A stretch of 6,983 nt of DNA, taken from assembly GCA_900768005.1 (NCBI GenBank), contig CAAGBE010000072.1, positions 1 to 6,983 of the forward strand, written 5' to 3'. The position numbers and the translations under genes were made by a program. This document shows positions 1 through 6,263 of this stretch, one piece after another. The notes below the pieces were generated by a model that made no database searches, was not told the origin of the DNA, and was given only the letters and a program-made list of their open reading frames with translations. The DNA comes from Clostridia bacterium (GTDB taxonomy: Bacteria; Bacillota; Clostridia; UMGS1883). How positions within the stretch are numbered: position 1 is the first letter of the stretch; every line of letters starts with the position of its first letter.

Positions 1-8
1 ATATTATT

Positions 9-17
9 TGATATAAT
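9..17 (+). promoter_or_regulatory. Extended -10 promoter element upstream of the AAC(3)-like gene
   Basis: A TG at 9-10, one spacer base and a perfect TATAAT at 12-17 form the TGnTATAAT extended -10 consensus. A start site would fall near 24, leaving a leader of about 23 nt before the ATG at 47. Any -35 box lies outside the window. The same TGnTATAAT arrangement recurs at 1059-1067, which supports it as a genuine promoter style of this genome. Confidence 0.55.
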
Positions 18-46
18 TAAGCATATTCAGTTAAAGGAAGTTTAAT

Positions 47-826
47 ATGCTTACTGAAAATGAAATAATAATACAGTTGAAACAATTTAAGATTCCCGAA
101 AAAACTCCCGTTATTGTACACTCGTCACTAAAATCTATCGGTCATATTGACGGTGGTGCGGAAACACTTCTTTCAGCTCTCAGGAAACATTTTTGTAAAA
201 ACGGTGGGCTTTTGTGCATACCGACTCATACCTGGGACAGTTTAGTTCTGGATTTGACTTCTCCGAAAAGTAATATAGGTGCACTGCCAACTGCGGCTGC
301 CTGCCACCCCGACGGAATAAGGAGTCTTCATCCAACACATTCTATTACCGTTTTTGGTGAGGGAGCAGATAAGTTTGTTGAAAACGAAATTTTTTCTGAT
401 ACACCTACCAATCCCGACGGTTGTTACGGAAATCTTTACAGGCAGGACGGATATGTCCTTTTAATAGGTGTTGACCAGCGGAAGAATACTCTTATTCATT
501 GTTTTGAGGAAATGATGAGTGTTAAAGGCAGACTTACAGAGGATAAAATTGAAACAACTATTATTCATAAAGACGGCAGGGAAGAAAAACGGATGCTGTA
601 TTGGTTTGATGAAAGTGAAATTTCCGATGTGTCAGTATTCTTTGATAAGTTTGAGCCTGCCTTCAGGCATTACGGGTGTATATTTGACGGAAAGCTGGGA
701 AACGCTGATGTTCGGCTTTGCAGTGCCCGTAAAATGAAAGAGGTAATAGATATTATTTATGAAAGAGCGCAGGGAAAAGAACTTCTCTCGGATGATATCC
801 CGCTAGATGAATCATTATATATATAA
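47..826 (+). CDS. AAC(3)-family (aminoglycoside 3-N-acetyltransferase-like) acetyltransferase
   Basis: This 259-residue protein matches the length and motif order of the acetyl-CoA-dependent antibiotic N-acetyltransferase family, AAC(3)/YokD-like. Visible motifs are VHSSLKSIGHIDGG (24-37, the N-terminal acetyl-CoA-binding region), PTHTW (59-63), the family's RS-x-HP-x-HS block as RSLHPTHS (92-99), and GVDQRKNTLIHCFEE (141-155). The His of the last motif (H151) sits where the family's proposed catalytic base lies, with E154/E155 next to it. The more usual Glu and Arg of the G-x-x-P-E-x-x-R stretch appear replaced in NIGALPTAA (76-84), so the acceptor pocket may differ from true resistance enzymes. 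The start at 47 is preceded by AAAGGAAG (34-41) at good spacing. It probably shares a transcript with the cysteine-rich gene 14 nt downstream. The family assignment is firm. The natural substrate is unknown, and a resistance role should not be assumed because many chromosomal homologues do not confer it. Confidence 0.9.
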   Translation: MLTENEIIIQLKQFKIPEKTPVIVHSSLKSIGHIDGGAETLLSALRKHFCKNGGLLCIPTHTWDSLVLDLTSPKSNIGALPTAAACHPDGIRSLHPTHSITVFGEGADKFVENEIFSDTPTNPDGCYGNLYRQDGYVLLIGVDQRKNTLIHCFEEMMSVKGRLTEDKIETTIIHKDGREEKRMLYWFDESEISDVSVFFDKFEPAFRHYGCIFDGKLGNADVRLCSARKMKEVIDIIYERAQGKELLSDDIPLDESLYI

Positions 827-840
827 TGGAGGAAATTCTT

Positions 841-1008
841 ATGACAAATAAATGTGTACTTGATGAAACAAAAATATGTACTGATTGCGGTGAATGCGAC
901 AAGTGCGACCTTGACCCCAATAAATTGTGTGACAATTGCGGTAAATGTATCGGGCTTGATGCTGATAGCCGTGCTATTGAAATAGAGGATGTAATCCTCA
1001 AAAACTAA
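841..1008 (+). CDS. Small cysteine-rich CxxC-ladder protein (55 aa), function unknown
   Basis: This is a 55-residue acidic protein with eight cysteines at 5, 13, 16, 19, 22, 30, 33 and 36. They form a four-Cys ladder (C-x2-C-x2-C-x2-C) then, after LDPNKL, a second three-Cys ladder (C-x2-C-x2-C). The C-terminal 19 residues have no Cys and end in an acidic/hydrophobic tail (IEIEDVILKN). Such spacing can hold iron-sulfur clusters or zinc, but there is no classical ferredoxin CxxCxxCxxxCP motif. No signal peptide or membrane segment is seen, so it is probably cytosolic. The ATG at 841 is chosen over an in-frame ATG at 826, because GGAGG at 828-832 lies 8 nt before 841 and the 826 codon has no ribosome binding site. 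It follows the AAC(3)-like gene by 14 nt, so co-transcription is likely. I have an impression of similar conserved hypothetical proteins in Clostridia but cannot name a characterised family. Confidence 0.85.
   Translation: MTNKCVLDETKICTDCGECDKCDLDPNKLCDNCGKCIGLDADSRAIEIEDVILKN
985..999 (+). terminator. Possible weak hairpin at the 3' end of the cysteine-rich gene
   Basis: GAGGAT (985-990) and ATCCTC (994-999) are perfect reverse complements around a 3-nt loop, just before the stop codon. A T-rich run (TTTTGTGTCTTTTCTTTTGT and beyond) starts about 14 nt later instead of directly after the stem. It is therefore not a canonical intrinsic terminator, but it is the only hairpin between the first two-gene unit and the next promoter. 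Confidence 0.25.
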
Positions 1009-1038
1009 CAATATTTTGTGTCTTTTCTTTTGTTTTTA

Positions 1039-1067
1039 TTGCGTAACCGCAAGTTATGTGGTATAAT
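1039..1067 (+). promoter_or_regulatory. Promoter of the tagA-like...ruvB operon (extended -10)
   Basis: A perfect TATAAT at 1062-1067 is preceded by TG at 1059-1060, giving TGnTATAAT. A weak -35 (TTGCGT, 1039-1044, three of six matching TTGACA) stands 17 nt upstream. Transcription would begin near 1074, about 28 nt before the ATG at 1102. It sits in the only intergenic gap of meaningful length. All downstream genes are co-directional with gaps of 17 nt or less, so it may drive the whole block. A short inverted repeat (TTGCG-TAAC-CGCAA, 1039-1052) overlaps the -35. Confidence 0.7.
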
Positions 1068-1101
1068 GTAAGGTAATATATTGTGTTACGGGAGAGTTTT
1101 T

Positions 1102-1827
1102 ATGGAAACTGTAAATATTTTGGGCATTCATGTAAATAAATATACTATGCAGGAGGCAGTCGAGAAAGCTTCATCCTTAATGGAATCTGAAAAGCTTAGT
1201 ATGATTTTTACTCCCAACTCTGAAATTATTCTGTATGCTTCAAATAACCCTGAGTTTGCAGAAGTGCTGAATAAAGGCGATATGATAATTCCTGACGGAA
1301 TCGGTGTGGTTTACGGCGCAAAAATCCTTAGAAATCCCATAAAAGAAAGAGTTGCAGGATATGACTTGGTTTGTAACCTGCTTCCCATCATGGCAGAAAA
1401 GGGACAATCTGTTTACCTTCTCGGAGCAAAACCCGGGGTTGCTGAAAAAGCGGCAGAAACACTTCTTGCAAAACATCCCGGTCTTGTTATTGCAGGAACA
1501 CATGACGGATATTTTAAAGATGATGAAGAGGTAATTGCAGACATAAATAAATGTGCTCCTGATTTTCTTATGGTGTGTCTTGGCTTTCCCAAGCAGGAAA
1601 ATTGGATATATAACAATCGTGAAAAACTGAACGCAAAGCTTGCAATTGGTGCAGGCGGTTGTCTTGATGTATTTGCAGGTACAGTACAACGTGCTCCCGA
1701 GTTTTATTGCAAGCATGGTATAGAGTGGCTTTACAGACTTGTGAAGCAACCCACCAGATTTGTGCGTATGCTTGATCTTCCTAAATTCGGGCTCAAGGTT
1801 TTGTTTAAAGGGAGAAAATACAAATAA
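1102..1827 (+). CDS. tagA: WecG/TagA/CpsF family glycosyltransferase (TagA-like)
   Basis: This GT26-family enzyme has 241 residues, the normal length. Family members transfer N-acetylmannosamine or a related sugar from UDP to undecaprenyl-diphosphate-GlcNAc at the inner membrane face, making the linkage unit of wall teichoic acid or another surface glycan. Numbered from the ATG at 1102, Thr37 (in FTPNSEI) and Asp65 (in IPDGIGVV) coincide with the Thr and catalytic Asp reported for Thermoanaerobacter TagA. GFPKQENW (about 160-167) and the basic C-terminal tail (GIEWLYRLVKQPTRF to KGRKYK) match the family, the tail being the membrane-associating appendage. The reading frame extends back to a TTG at 1081. 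ATG 1102 is preferred because it follows GGGAGAG (1090-1096) at normal spacing and restores the standard N-terminus and numbering. It is first in the operon behind the 1059-1067 promoter. No other teichoic-acid genes are nearby, so the exact acceptor glycan is unknown. Confidence 0.92.
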   Translation: METVNILGIHVNKYTMQEAVEKASSLMESEKLSMIFTPNSEIILYASNNPEFAEVLNKGDMIIPDGIGVVYGAKILRNPIKERVAGYDLVCNLLPIMAEKGQSVYLLGAKPGVAEKAAETLLAKHPGLVIAGTHDGYFKDDEEVIADINKCAPDFLMVCLGFPKQENWIYNNREKLNAKLAIGAGGCLDVFAGTVQRAPEFYCKHGIEWLYRLVKQPTRFVRMLDLPKFGLKVLFKGRKYK

Positions 1828-1844
1828 TTATTGAAGGTGTTTGA

Positions 1845-2732
1845 ATGCTTGAATTCAGAAGCATAAATGCAGATGATTTTGAAAAATTCAATAAATACAG
1901 ATTGCTTGATAAAACAAATGCTTCCGAGGGTGCGTTTGCAACAATGTTTATCTGGAACAGATATTATAATCTTGAGATAGCAGAAAACGGTGAATTTCTT
2001 TTTCTCCGTTTTAACATACAAAATAAAGCTCCATCATATTTTTTTCCAATAGGAAGCGGAAATCTTGAAAAAGCGATAGACGAGCTTTCAAGGTATGCAT
2101 CTTCAAAAGGGGAGAAACTGGCGTTTAGACTGGTGTCCCGTGAAAATACAGAAAAGTTAAAACAAATGTATGGCAAGCGTTTTAACTTTACAGAGAATAG
2201 AGATTGCTTTGACTATATGTATCTAACAGAAAAAATGATTTCTCTGTCAGGCAAGAAACTTCATTCAAAAAGGAATCATTTGAATTATTTTTTGGATAAT
2301 TACAATTTTGAATATGTGGAAGTCACAGAGCCGTCCTTTTTGAACGAATGTGCAAATAAAGCATATGAATGGGTTAGTGCAAAAACCAAAAATAAAAACC
2401 CGTATGAAATGGGCGCAATGGAAAGCTATTTCAGATATTATTTTCGTTTCAACCAGAAAGGTGCGGCAATAAAGGTTAACGGAGAAATCGTCGCAATGTC
2501 TTTCGGTGAAAAATTGTGTGAAGATACAGCACTTATTCAAGTTGAGCTTGCAGACGAAAATTATCGCGGAAGCTATCAGGCAATAAACAGATTCTTCTGT
2601 GAAAATGCTTGGAAAGATTTAAAGTATGTTAACCGTGAAGAGGATATGGGAATTGAGGGGTTAAGACGTGCAAAAGAAAGCTATCAGCCTGAATTCCTTG
2701 TCGAGAAATTCTATATAGAGGAGAGAATATAA
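1845..2732 (+). CDS. DUF2156 / LPG-synthase C-terminal-like (GNAT-fold) protein
   Basis: This 295-residue protein resembles stand-alone DUF2156 proteins, which are related to the soluble catalytic domain of phosphatidylglycerol lysyltransferase (MprF) and built from two GNAT-like halves. Recognisable blocks are the basic stretch GKKLHSKRNHLNYF (136-149), VNGEIVAMSFGEKL (211-224), YRGSYQAINRFF (240-251) and the strongly diagnostic NREEDMGIEGLRRAKESYQP (263-282) near the C-terminus. There is no transmembrane flippase domain as in full MprF, so it is probably cytosolic or peripheral. It follows the TagA-like gene by 17 nt (AAGGTG at 1834-1839 as ribosome binding site), and its stop is immediately followed by the next start codon. 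Family membership is well supported. The substrate (aminoacyl-tRNA to lipid or another acceptor) is inference only, since stand-alone members are largely uncharacterised. Confidence 0.85.
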   Translation: MLEFRSINADDFEKFNKYRLLDKTNASEGAFATMFIWNRYYNLEIAENGEFLFLRFNIQNKAPSYFFPIGSGNLEKAIDELSRYASSKGEKLAFRLVSRENTEKLKQMYGKRFNFTENRDCFDYMYLTEKMISLSGKKLHSKRNHLNYFLDNYNFEYVEVTEPSFLNECANKAYEWVSAKTKNKNPYEMGAMESYFRYYFRFNQKGAAIKVNGEIVAMSFGEKLCEDTALIQVELADENYRGSYQAINRFFCENAWKDLKYVNREEDMGIEGLRRAKESYQPEFLVEKFYIEERI

Positions 2733-3269
2733 ATGGTATATATGTTTTTAGCTGACGGATTTGAAGAGGTTGAGGCACTTGCTCCTTTAGACATTCTACG
2801 CCGTGCAGGGGTAGAGGTTACTACGCTTGGTGTTGCAGGGGAATATATTAGCGGTGCACACGGTATTGTGGTAAAGGCGGACAGACCCCTTTCATCTGCT
2901 GTAAAGGAAAATATAGATGCAGTTATTCTCCCTGGCGGATTAGGCGGAACAAACAATATGGATGCAAGCGACGAGGTAAAGGAACTTGTACAGTATGCGG
3001 CAGATAATAATAAGCTTGTATGTGCTATCTGTGCAGCACCTTCAATTCTTGGAAAAATGGGGCTTCTTGCAGGGAAAGAAGCTACTTGCTACCCTGGATT
3101 TGAGGATACATTTACAGGCGGTAAATACGTAAAACAATCAGTTGTAAAGTGTAACAACTTTATAACCTCTGACGGTATGGGTAGTGCCTATAAATTTGGT
3201 TTTGAAATAACCGCGGCACTTTGCGGCATTGAAGTGGCAGACAAGATAAAAGAACAGATACAATATTAA
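2733..3269 (+). CDS. DJ-1/PfpI family protein (YajL/ThiJ-like)
   Basis: This 178-residue protein has a single DJ-1/PfpI domain of normal length. The N-terminal FLADGFEEVEA contains the conserved acidic residue (Glu12) that contacts the nucleophile. The nucleophile elbow AICAAPSILG places the reactive cysteine at Cys100. VILPGGLGGTNNM (64-76) and SDGMGSAYKFGFE are further family blocks. The position of human DJ-1 His126 appears to be Tyr here (CYPGFED). Family members have been described as redox-responsive chaperones, glyoxalase-like hydratases or putative deglycases, and the true activity is debated. Translation probably starts at 2733, directly abutting the upstream stop codon, with GAGGAGAG at 2718-2725 inside the previous gene as ribosome binding site. 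This implies translational coupling. It sits mid-operon with no pathway-specific neighbour, so a general stress or carbonyl-damage role is an inference. Confidence 0.92.
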   Translation: MVYMFLADGFEEVEALAPLDILRRAGVEVTTLGVAGEYISGAHGIVVKADRPLSSAVKENIDAVILPGGLGGTNNMDASDEVKELVQYAADNNKLVCAICAAPSILGKMGLLAGKEATCYPGFEDTFTGGKYVKQSVVKCNNFITSDGMGSAYKFGFEITAALCGIEVADKIKEQIQY

Positions 3270-3280
3270 AAGGTGAATTT

Positions 3281-3910
3281 ATGCAACAGGATTATTTGGA
3301 TAGTCTTATTCCCGACAGAGGGGAGTTTCTCACGGAATTAAGACGAAAATCTGCTCTTGAGGAAAGCTATGCACCTATTGTGCAGAAATCAACTGAACAA
3401 CTTATTGTAACTATTCTCAAGCTTATAAAACCCAAGAGAGTGCTTGAAGTTGGAACGGCAGTAGGTTACAGTGCAATTCTTATGGCAGATAATTTGCCCG
3501 ACGACAGCACAATCGTTACAATAGAACGTTATAAAAAGCACGCTGATATTGCCGTAGACAATGTCTTTGCGTCGGGTTATGAAAAGAAAATAAAGGTTAT
3601 TGAGGGCGAAGCGGCGGAGGTACTCCATTGGCTTGACGGAAGCTTTGATTTTATTTTCCTTGATGCTGCAAAGGGTCAGTATATAGAATTTCTACCAGAT
3701 ATATTAAGGCTTCTTAAATCCGGTGGCGTTCTCCTTTCCGATAATATTCTCTATCACGGTATGATTGAGGATGAGGATAAAGTTGAGCGCAGAAAAATCA
3801 CAATTGTAAAAAGGTTGCATATGTACCTTGAAGAAATAATGAATAACGAGGTGCTTACCACCTCAATAATTCCCATAGGCGACGGTGTCGCTCTATCAGT
3901 AAAAAAGTGA
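3281..3910 (+). CDS. trmR: TrmR-like class I SAM O-methyltransferase (tRNA 5-hydroxyuridine methyltransferase)
   Basis: This 209-residue protein is a COG4122/methyltransf_3 (COMT-like) enzyme. The SAM motif LEVGTAVGYSA lies at 55-65, and the ribose-contacting acid is Glu82 in VTIERYKK. The metal-binding set expected for this family is present: Asp128 (FLDAAKGQY), Asp154 and Asn155 (LLSDNILYHG). In Bacillus subtilis the homologue TrmR (YrrM) methylates 5-hydroxyuridine at tRNA position 34 to 5-methoxyuridine, and it is encoded next to the U32 proteins TrhP1/TrhP2 that make the hydroxyl group. The same adjacency here (a U32 gene 13 nt downstream) strongly supports the TrmR assignment over a generic catechol or caffeoyl-CoA O-methyltransferase. 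The ribosome binding site AAGGTG precedes the start with a 5-nt gap, and the gap from the DJ-1 gene is 11 nt. The enzyme class is certain and the tRNA substrate is inferred from context. Confidence 0.88.
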   Translation: MQQDYLDSLIPDRGEFLTELRRKSALEESYAPIVQKSTEQLIVTILKLIKPKRVLEVGTAVGYSAILMADNLPDDSTIVTIERYKKHADIAVDNVFASGYEKKIKVIEGEAAEVLHWLDGSFDFIFLDAAKGQYIEFLPDILRLLKSGGVLLSDNILYHGMIEDEDKVERRKITIVKRLHMYLEEIMNNEVLTTSIIPIGDGVALSVKK

Positions 3911-3923
3911 AGGGACAGTAACT

Positions 3924-5150
3924 ATGCAAAAGGTTGAACTGCTGGCACCTGCCGGTAATTTATATAAACTGAAAATAGCTCTTAAATACGGTGCAGATGC
4001 CGTTTATATTGGCGGAGAATGTTTCTCCCTCAGAACAGCGGCGGATAACTTTACTCCCGAGGAAATGAGAGAGGGTATAGAATTTGCTCATAAAATGGGA
4101 AAAAAAGTGTATATTACCGCTAATATCATTCCCCACAACCGTGATTTGAAAGAGATGGAAGCGTATTTCCAGGAAATTGCGGATATGGGTGCAGATGCAG
4201 TTATTATTTCAGATTTAGGTGCATTCAATATTTGCAAGAGGGTAGCACCCGACCTTGAAATACATATCAGCACTCAGGCTAACAATACAAACTATGCAAC
4301 TGTTCAGTCATGGCACGAAATGGGTGCAAAAAGGGTAGTGCTTGCCCGTGAAATGACTCTCTCCGAAGTGCGTGAAATCCGTGATAATATCAGCAGTGAT
4401 TGTGAACTGGAAGCGTTTATCCACGGAGCAATGTGTGTTTCCTATTCAGGCAGGTGTCTGCTCAGTAACTATATGACAGCCCGTGACAGTAATTATGGTG
4501 CCTGCTCACATCCCTGCAGATGGAATTACGCTCTTATGGAAGAAAAACGACCAGGCGAATATTTTCCTATTTATGAGAATGAACGCGGAACTTTCATTAT
4601 GAATTCCAAGGATTTGTGTATGATTGAGCATATTCCCGAGATAATCGGCAGCGGGGTTTACTCGCTTAAAATAGAGGGCAGGGTAAAAAGCGAGTATTAT
4701 GTAGCAACAATAATAGCCGCATACAGAAAGGCTATTGATGCTTATTACGAAGACCCTGCAGGATACGAATTCAATCCAGTTTGGCTTGATGAGGTTAAAA
4801 AAGTAAGCCACCGTGACTATTACACAGGCTTCTTCTTCGGTATTCCCGATACTGGCGCGCAGATTTACGGCTCAAGCTCTTATATCAGAACTTGCGATAT
4901 AATTGGTATTGTCCTTGATTATGATGAAAAGACAGGATTTGCAAGAGTGGCTCAGAGAAACCGCTTCTTCCTTGGTGATGAGATAGAAATAATACAGCCA
5001 GGAAAAGACTTCACTACTCAAAATGTTAAGGTTTTAAAGGATGAAAATATGAATGATATTGAGGTTGCAAACCACGCTGCAATGACTCTTTATATAAAGA
5101 CGGATGTTCCCGTGGTAAAGGATGCAATGCTCAGAAAGAAAGCAGAGTGA
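3924..5150 (+). CDS. trhP: U32 family protein, TrhP-type tRNA U34 hydroxylation protein
   Basis: This 408-residue protein belongs to the U32 'collagenase-like peptidase' family. The N-terminal VELLAPAGN and YGADAVYIGG (22-31) open the TIM-barrel-like domain. The U32 signature region starts at EAFIHGAMCVSYSGRC (163-178). Cys171, Cys178, Cys194 (or 198) and Cys232 (SKDLC) have the spacing of the four cysteines that bind a [4Fe-4S] cluster in the relatives UbiU/UbiV. A C-terminal beta-rich region (about 320-408) matches the usual extra domain of this subgroup. In E. coli and B. subtilis, TrhP (YegQ; YrrN/YrrO) supports prephenate-dependent 5-hydroxylation of tRNA uridine 34. The adjacent trmR-like gene, which methylates this product, argues for that role and against proteolysis. 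Only one U32 gene is present, where B. subtilis has two in tandem. Its length is near that of YrrO (TrhP2). AGGGA at 3911-3915 serves the ATG at 3924. Confidence 0.9.
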   Translation: MQKVELLAPAGNLYKLKIALKYGADAVYIGGECFSLRTAADNFTPEEMREGIEFAHKMGKKVYITANIIPHNRDLKEMEAYFQEIADMGADAVIISDLGAFNICKRVAPDLEIHISTQANNTNYATVQSWHEMGAKRVVLAREMTLSEVREIRDNISSDCELEAFIHGAMCVSYSGRCLLSNYMTARDSNYGACSHPCRWNYALMEEKRPGEYFPIYENERGTFIMNSKDLCMIEHIPEIIGSGVYSLKIEGRVKSEYYVATIIAAYRKAIDAYYEDPAGYEFNPVWLDEVKKVSHRDYYTGFFFGIPDTGAQIYGSSSYIRTCDIIGIVLDYDEKTGFARVAQRNRFFLGDEIEIIQPGKDFTTQNVKVLKDENMNDIEVANHAAMTLYIKTDVPVVKDAMLRKKAE

Positions 5151-5154
5151 TACC

Positions 5155-5661
5155 ATGCGTATTCTCGGAATCGACCCCGGTATTGCCATAGTTGGATACG
5201 GTGTTGTGGATAAAGAGGGAAACCGTTATAAAACCATTGCATATGATGCAGTTACGACTAAAGCACATACCCCTCTTGAGGACAGACTTGAAAAAGTTTA
5301 TAACGGTGTTTGTGAAATTATAAAAGAATATAAACCCGATGCAATGAGTATTGAGGAGCTTTTTTTCAATAACAATGCAAAGACTGCCCTTACAGTAGGA
5401 CAGGCGAGAGGGGTTATAATCCTTGCCGCAGTACAGAATCATATACCCGTGTATGAATATACTCCGCTTCAGGTGAAGCAGGCACTTACCGGCTACGGCA
5501 GGGCAAGTAAAACCCAGATTCAGCAGATGATGAAATCAATGCTCGGACTTACCGAAATTCCGAAGCCCGATGATGTTGCTGATGCCCTTGCAATCGCAGT
5601 GTGTCACGGTAACAGTATGCGGTTTAATTCTATCAAACAATTTGGAGGTTTGATATTATGA
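5155..5661 (+). CDS. ruvC: Crossover junction endodeoxyribonuclease RuvC
   Basis: This is a 168-residue Holliday-junction resolvase of normal size. It cuts four-way junctions symmetrically, working with RuvAB branch migration in homologous recombination and repair. The RNase H-like fold and catalytic acids are all visible: Asp7 (ILGIDPG), Glu67 (SIEELFFNNN), and Asp140 and Asp143 (DDVADALAIA). NAKTALTVGQARG (74-86) and YTPLQVKQALTGYGRASK (102-119) are conserved DNA-binding and dimer regions. The frame extends upstream to an ATG at 5122 inside the U32 gene, but the family N-terminus MRILGIDPG starts at 5155, 4 nt after the U32 stop. There is no strong Shine-Dalgarno (only AGAGTGA across the preceding stop), so translation is probably coupled to the gene before it. 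It overlaps ruvA by 4 nt (ATGA). Confidence 0.97.
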   Translation: MRILGIDPGIAIVGYGVVDKEGNRYKTIAYDAVTTKAHTPLEDRLEKVYNGVCEIIKEYKPDAMSIEELFFNNNAKTALTVGQARGVIILAAVQNHIPVYEYTPLQVKQALTGYGRASKTQIQQMMKSMLGLTEIPKPDDVADALAIAVCHGNSMRFNSIKQFGGLIL

Positions 5662-6263
5662 TATCCTTTTTAAACGGTACAATAGCTGCAAAAAGTGAAA
5701 ACGGCGTAATTATCGATGTAGGCGGTGTTGGTTACAGCGTAAGTATGCCCGTAAGTGATATCGCAAAAATGGGCGGTATAGGGGAAAGCATAAAGGTTTT
5801 CACCCATTTTCATATAAGTGAAAATGCGGTAGGACTTTTTGGCTTCCTTACAAATGAACAGATTGACTACTTTAATAAACTGATTGCAATATCGGGAATA
5901 GGCCCCAAAGCAGCAGTTTCAATATTGGGAACACTCAGCGTGCAGGATTTGGCATATGCAATTATTGCCGAGGATGTCAAGGCAATAACCCGTGCCCCAG
6001 GTGTAGGGCCAAAGGCAGCACAGAGAGTCATCCTTGAGCTTAAAGGAAAAATAGATACGCAGGATGCAGTTTCAACTCCGTCAAGCGGTAATGTTTCCGT
6101 GACATCTTCTGTTCGTGCAGATACGGGTGCGGTCAACGCACTTATAGCTTTAGGCGCATCCCCGTCGGAAGCGCAGAAAACCGTTATGCAAATCAGCGGT
6201 GACGGTATGAGTACAGAGGATATTATTAAAGAGGCTTTAAGGAGAATGTCAAATGGAATTTGA
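5658..6263 (+). CDS. ruvA: Holliday junction branch migration protein RuvA
   Basis: This 201-residue protein binds four-way junctions as a tetramer and loads RuvB rings. Domain I is an OB fold at about 1-62 (MISFLNGTIAAK to ENAVGLFGF). Domain II carries two helix-hairpin-helix motifs, ISGIGPKAA (78-86) and APGVGPKAAQRVILELK (113-129). A flexible Ser/Thr/Val-rich linker follows (about 133-155), then the RuvB-contacting domain III (about 156-200, ALIALGASPSEAQKTV). The ATG overlaps the ruvC stop (ATGA), and a strong GGAGG (5644-5648) precedes it by 9 nt. The 3' end overlaps ruvB by 11 nt, which suggests coupled, stoichiometric expression of RuvA and RuvB. Nothing is unusual in length or motifs. 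Confidence 0.97.
   Translation: MISFLNGTIAAKSENGVIIDVGGVGYSVSMPVSDIAKMGGIGESIKVFTHFHISENAVGLFGFLTNEQIDYFNKLIAISGIGPKAAVSILGTLSVQDLAYAIIAEDVKAITRAPGVGPKAAQRVILELKGKIDTQDAVSTPSSGNVSVTSSVRADTGAVNALIALGASPSEAQKTVMQISGDGMSTEDIIKEALRRMSNGI

Noticed and set aside
826..840. ATG at 826 overlapping the stop of the AAC(3)-like gene as start of the cysteine-rich gene
   Set aside because: It has no ribosome binding site, and its first codons contain the GGAGG that fits the ATG at 841.
985..1040. Canonical rho-independent terminator after the cysteine-rich gene
   Set aside because: The 6-bp hairpin lies before the stop codon and the T-rich run begins about 14 nt after the stem, so it is kept only as a low-confidence feature.
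1081..1101. TTG at 1081 as start of the TagA-like gene
   Set aside because: ATG 1102 has a proper GGGAGAG upstream and gives the family N-terminus with Thr37/Asp65 numbering. The TTG start would lie only about 7 nt from the predicted transcription start.
1240..1749. Long antisense open frame (169 codons) inside the TagA-like gene
   Set aside because: It is a shadow of a well-supported gene. The composition is odd (Cys/Phe/Lys-rich) and no family motif was recognised.
5122..5154. ATG at 5122 as ruvC start
   Set aside because: It adds eleven residues unlike RuvC and lies within the U32 gene. RuvC proteins begin at the MRILGIDPG-type motif.
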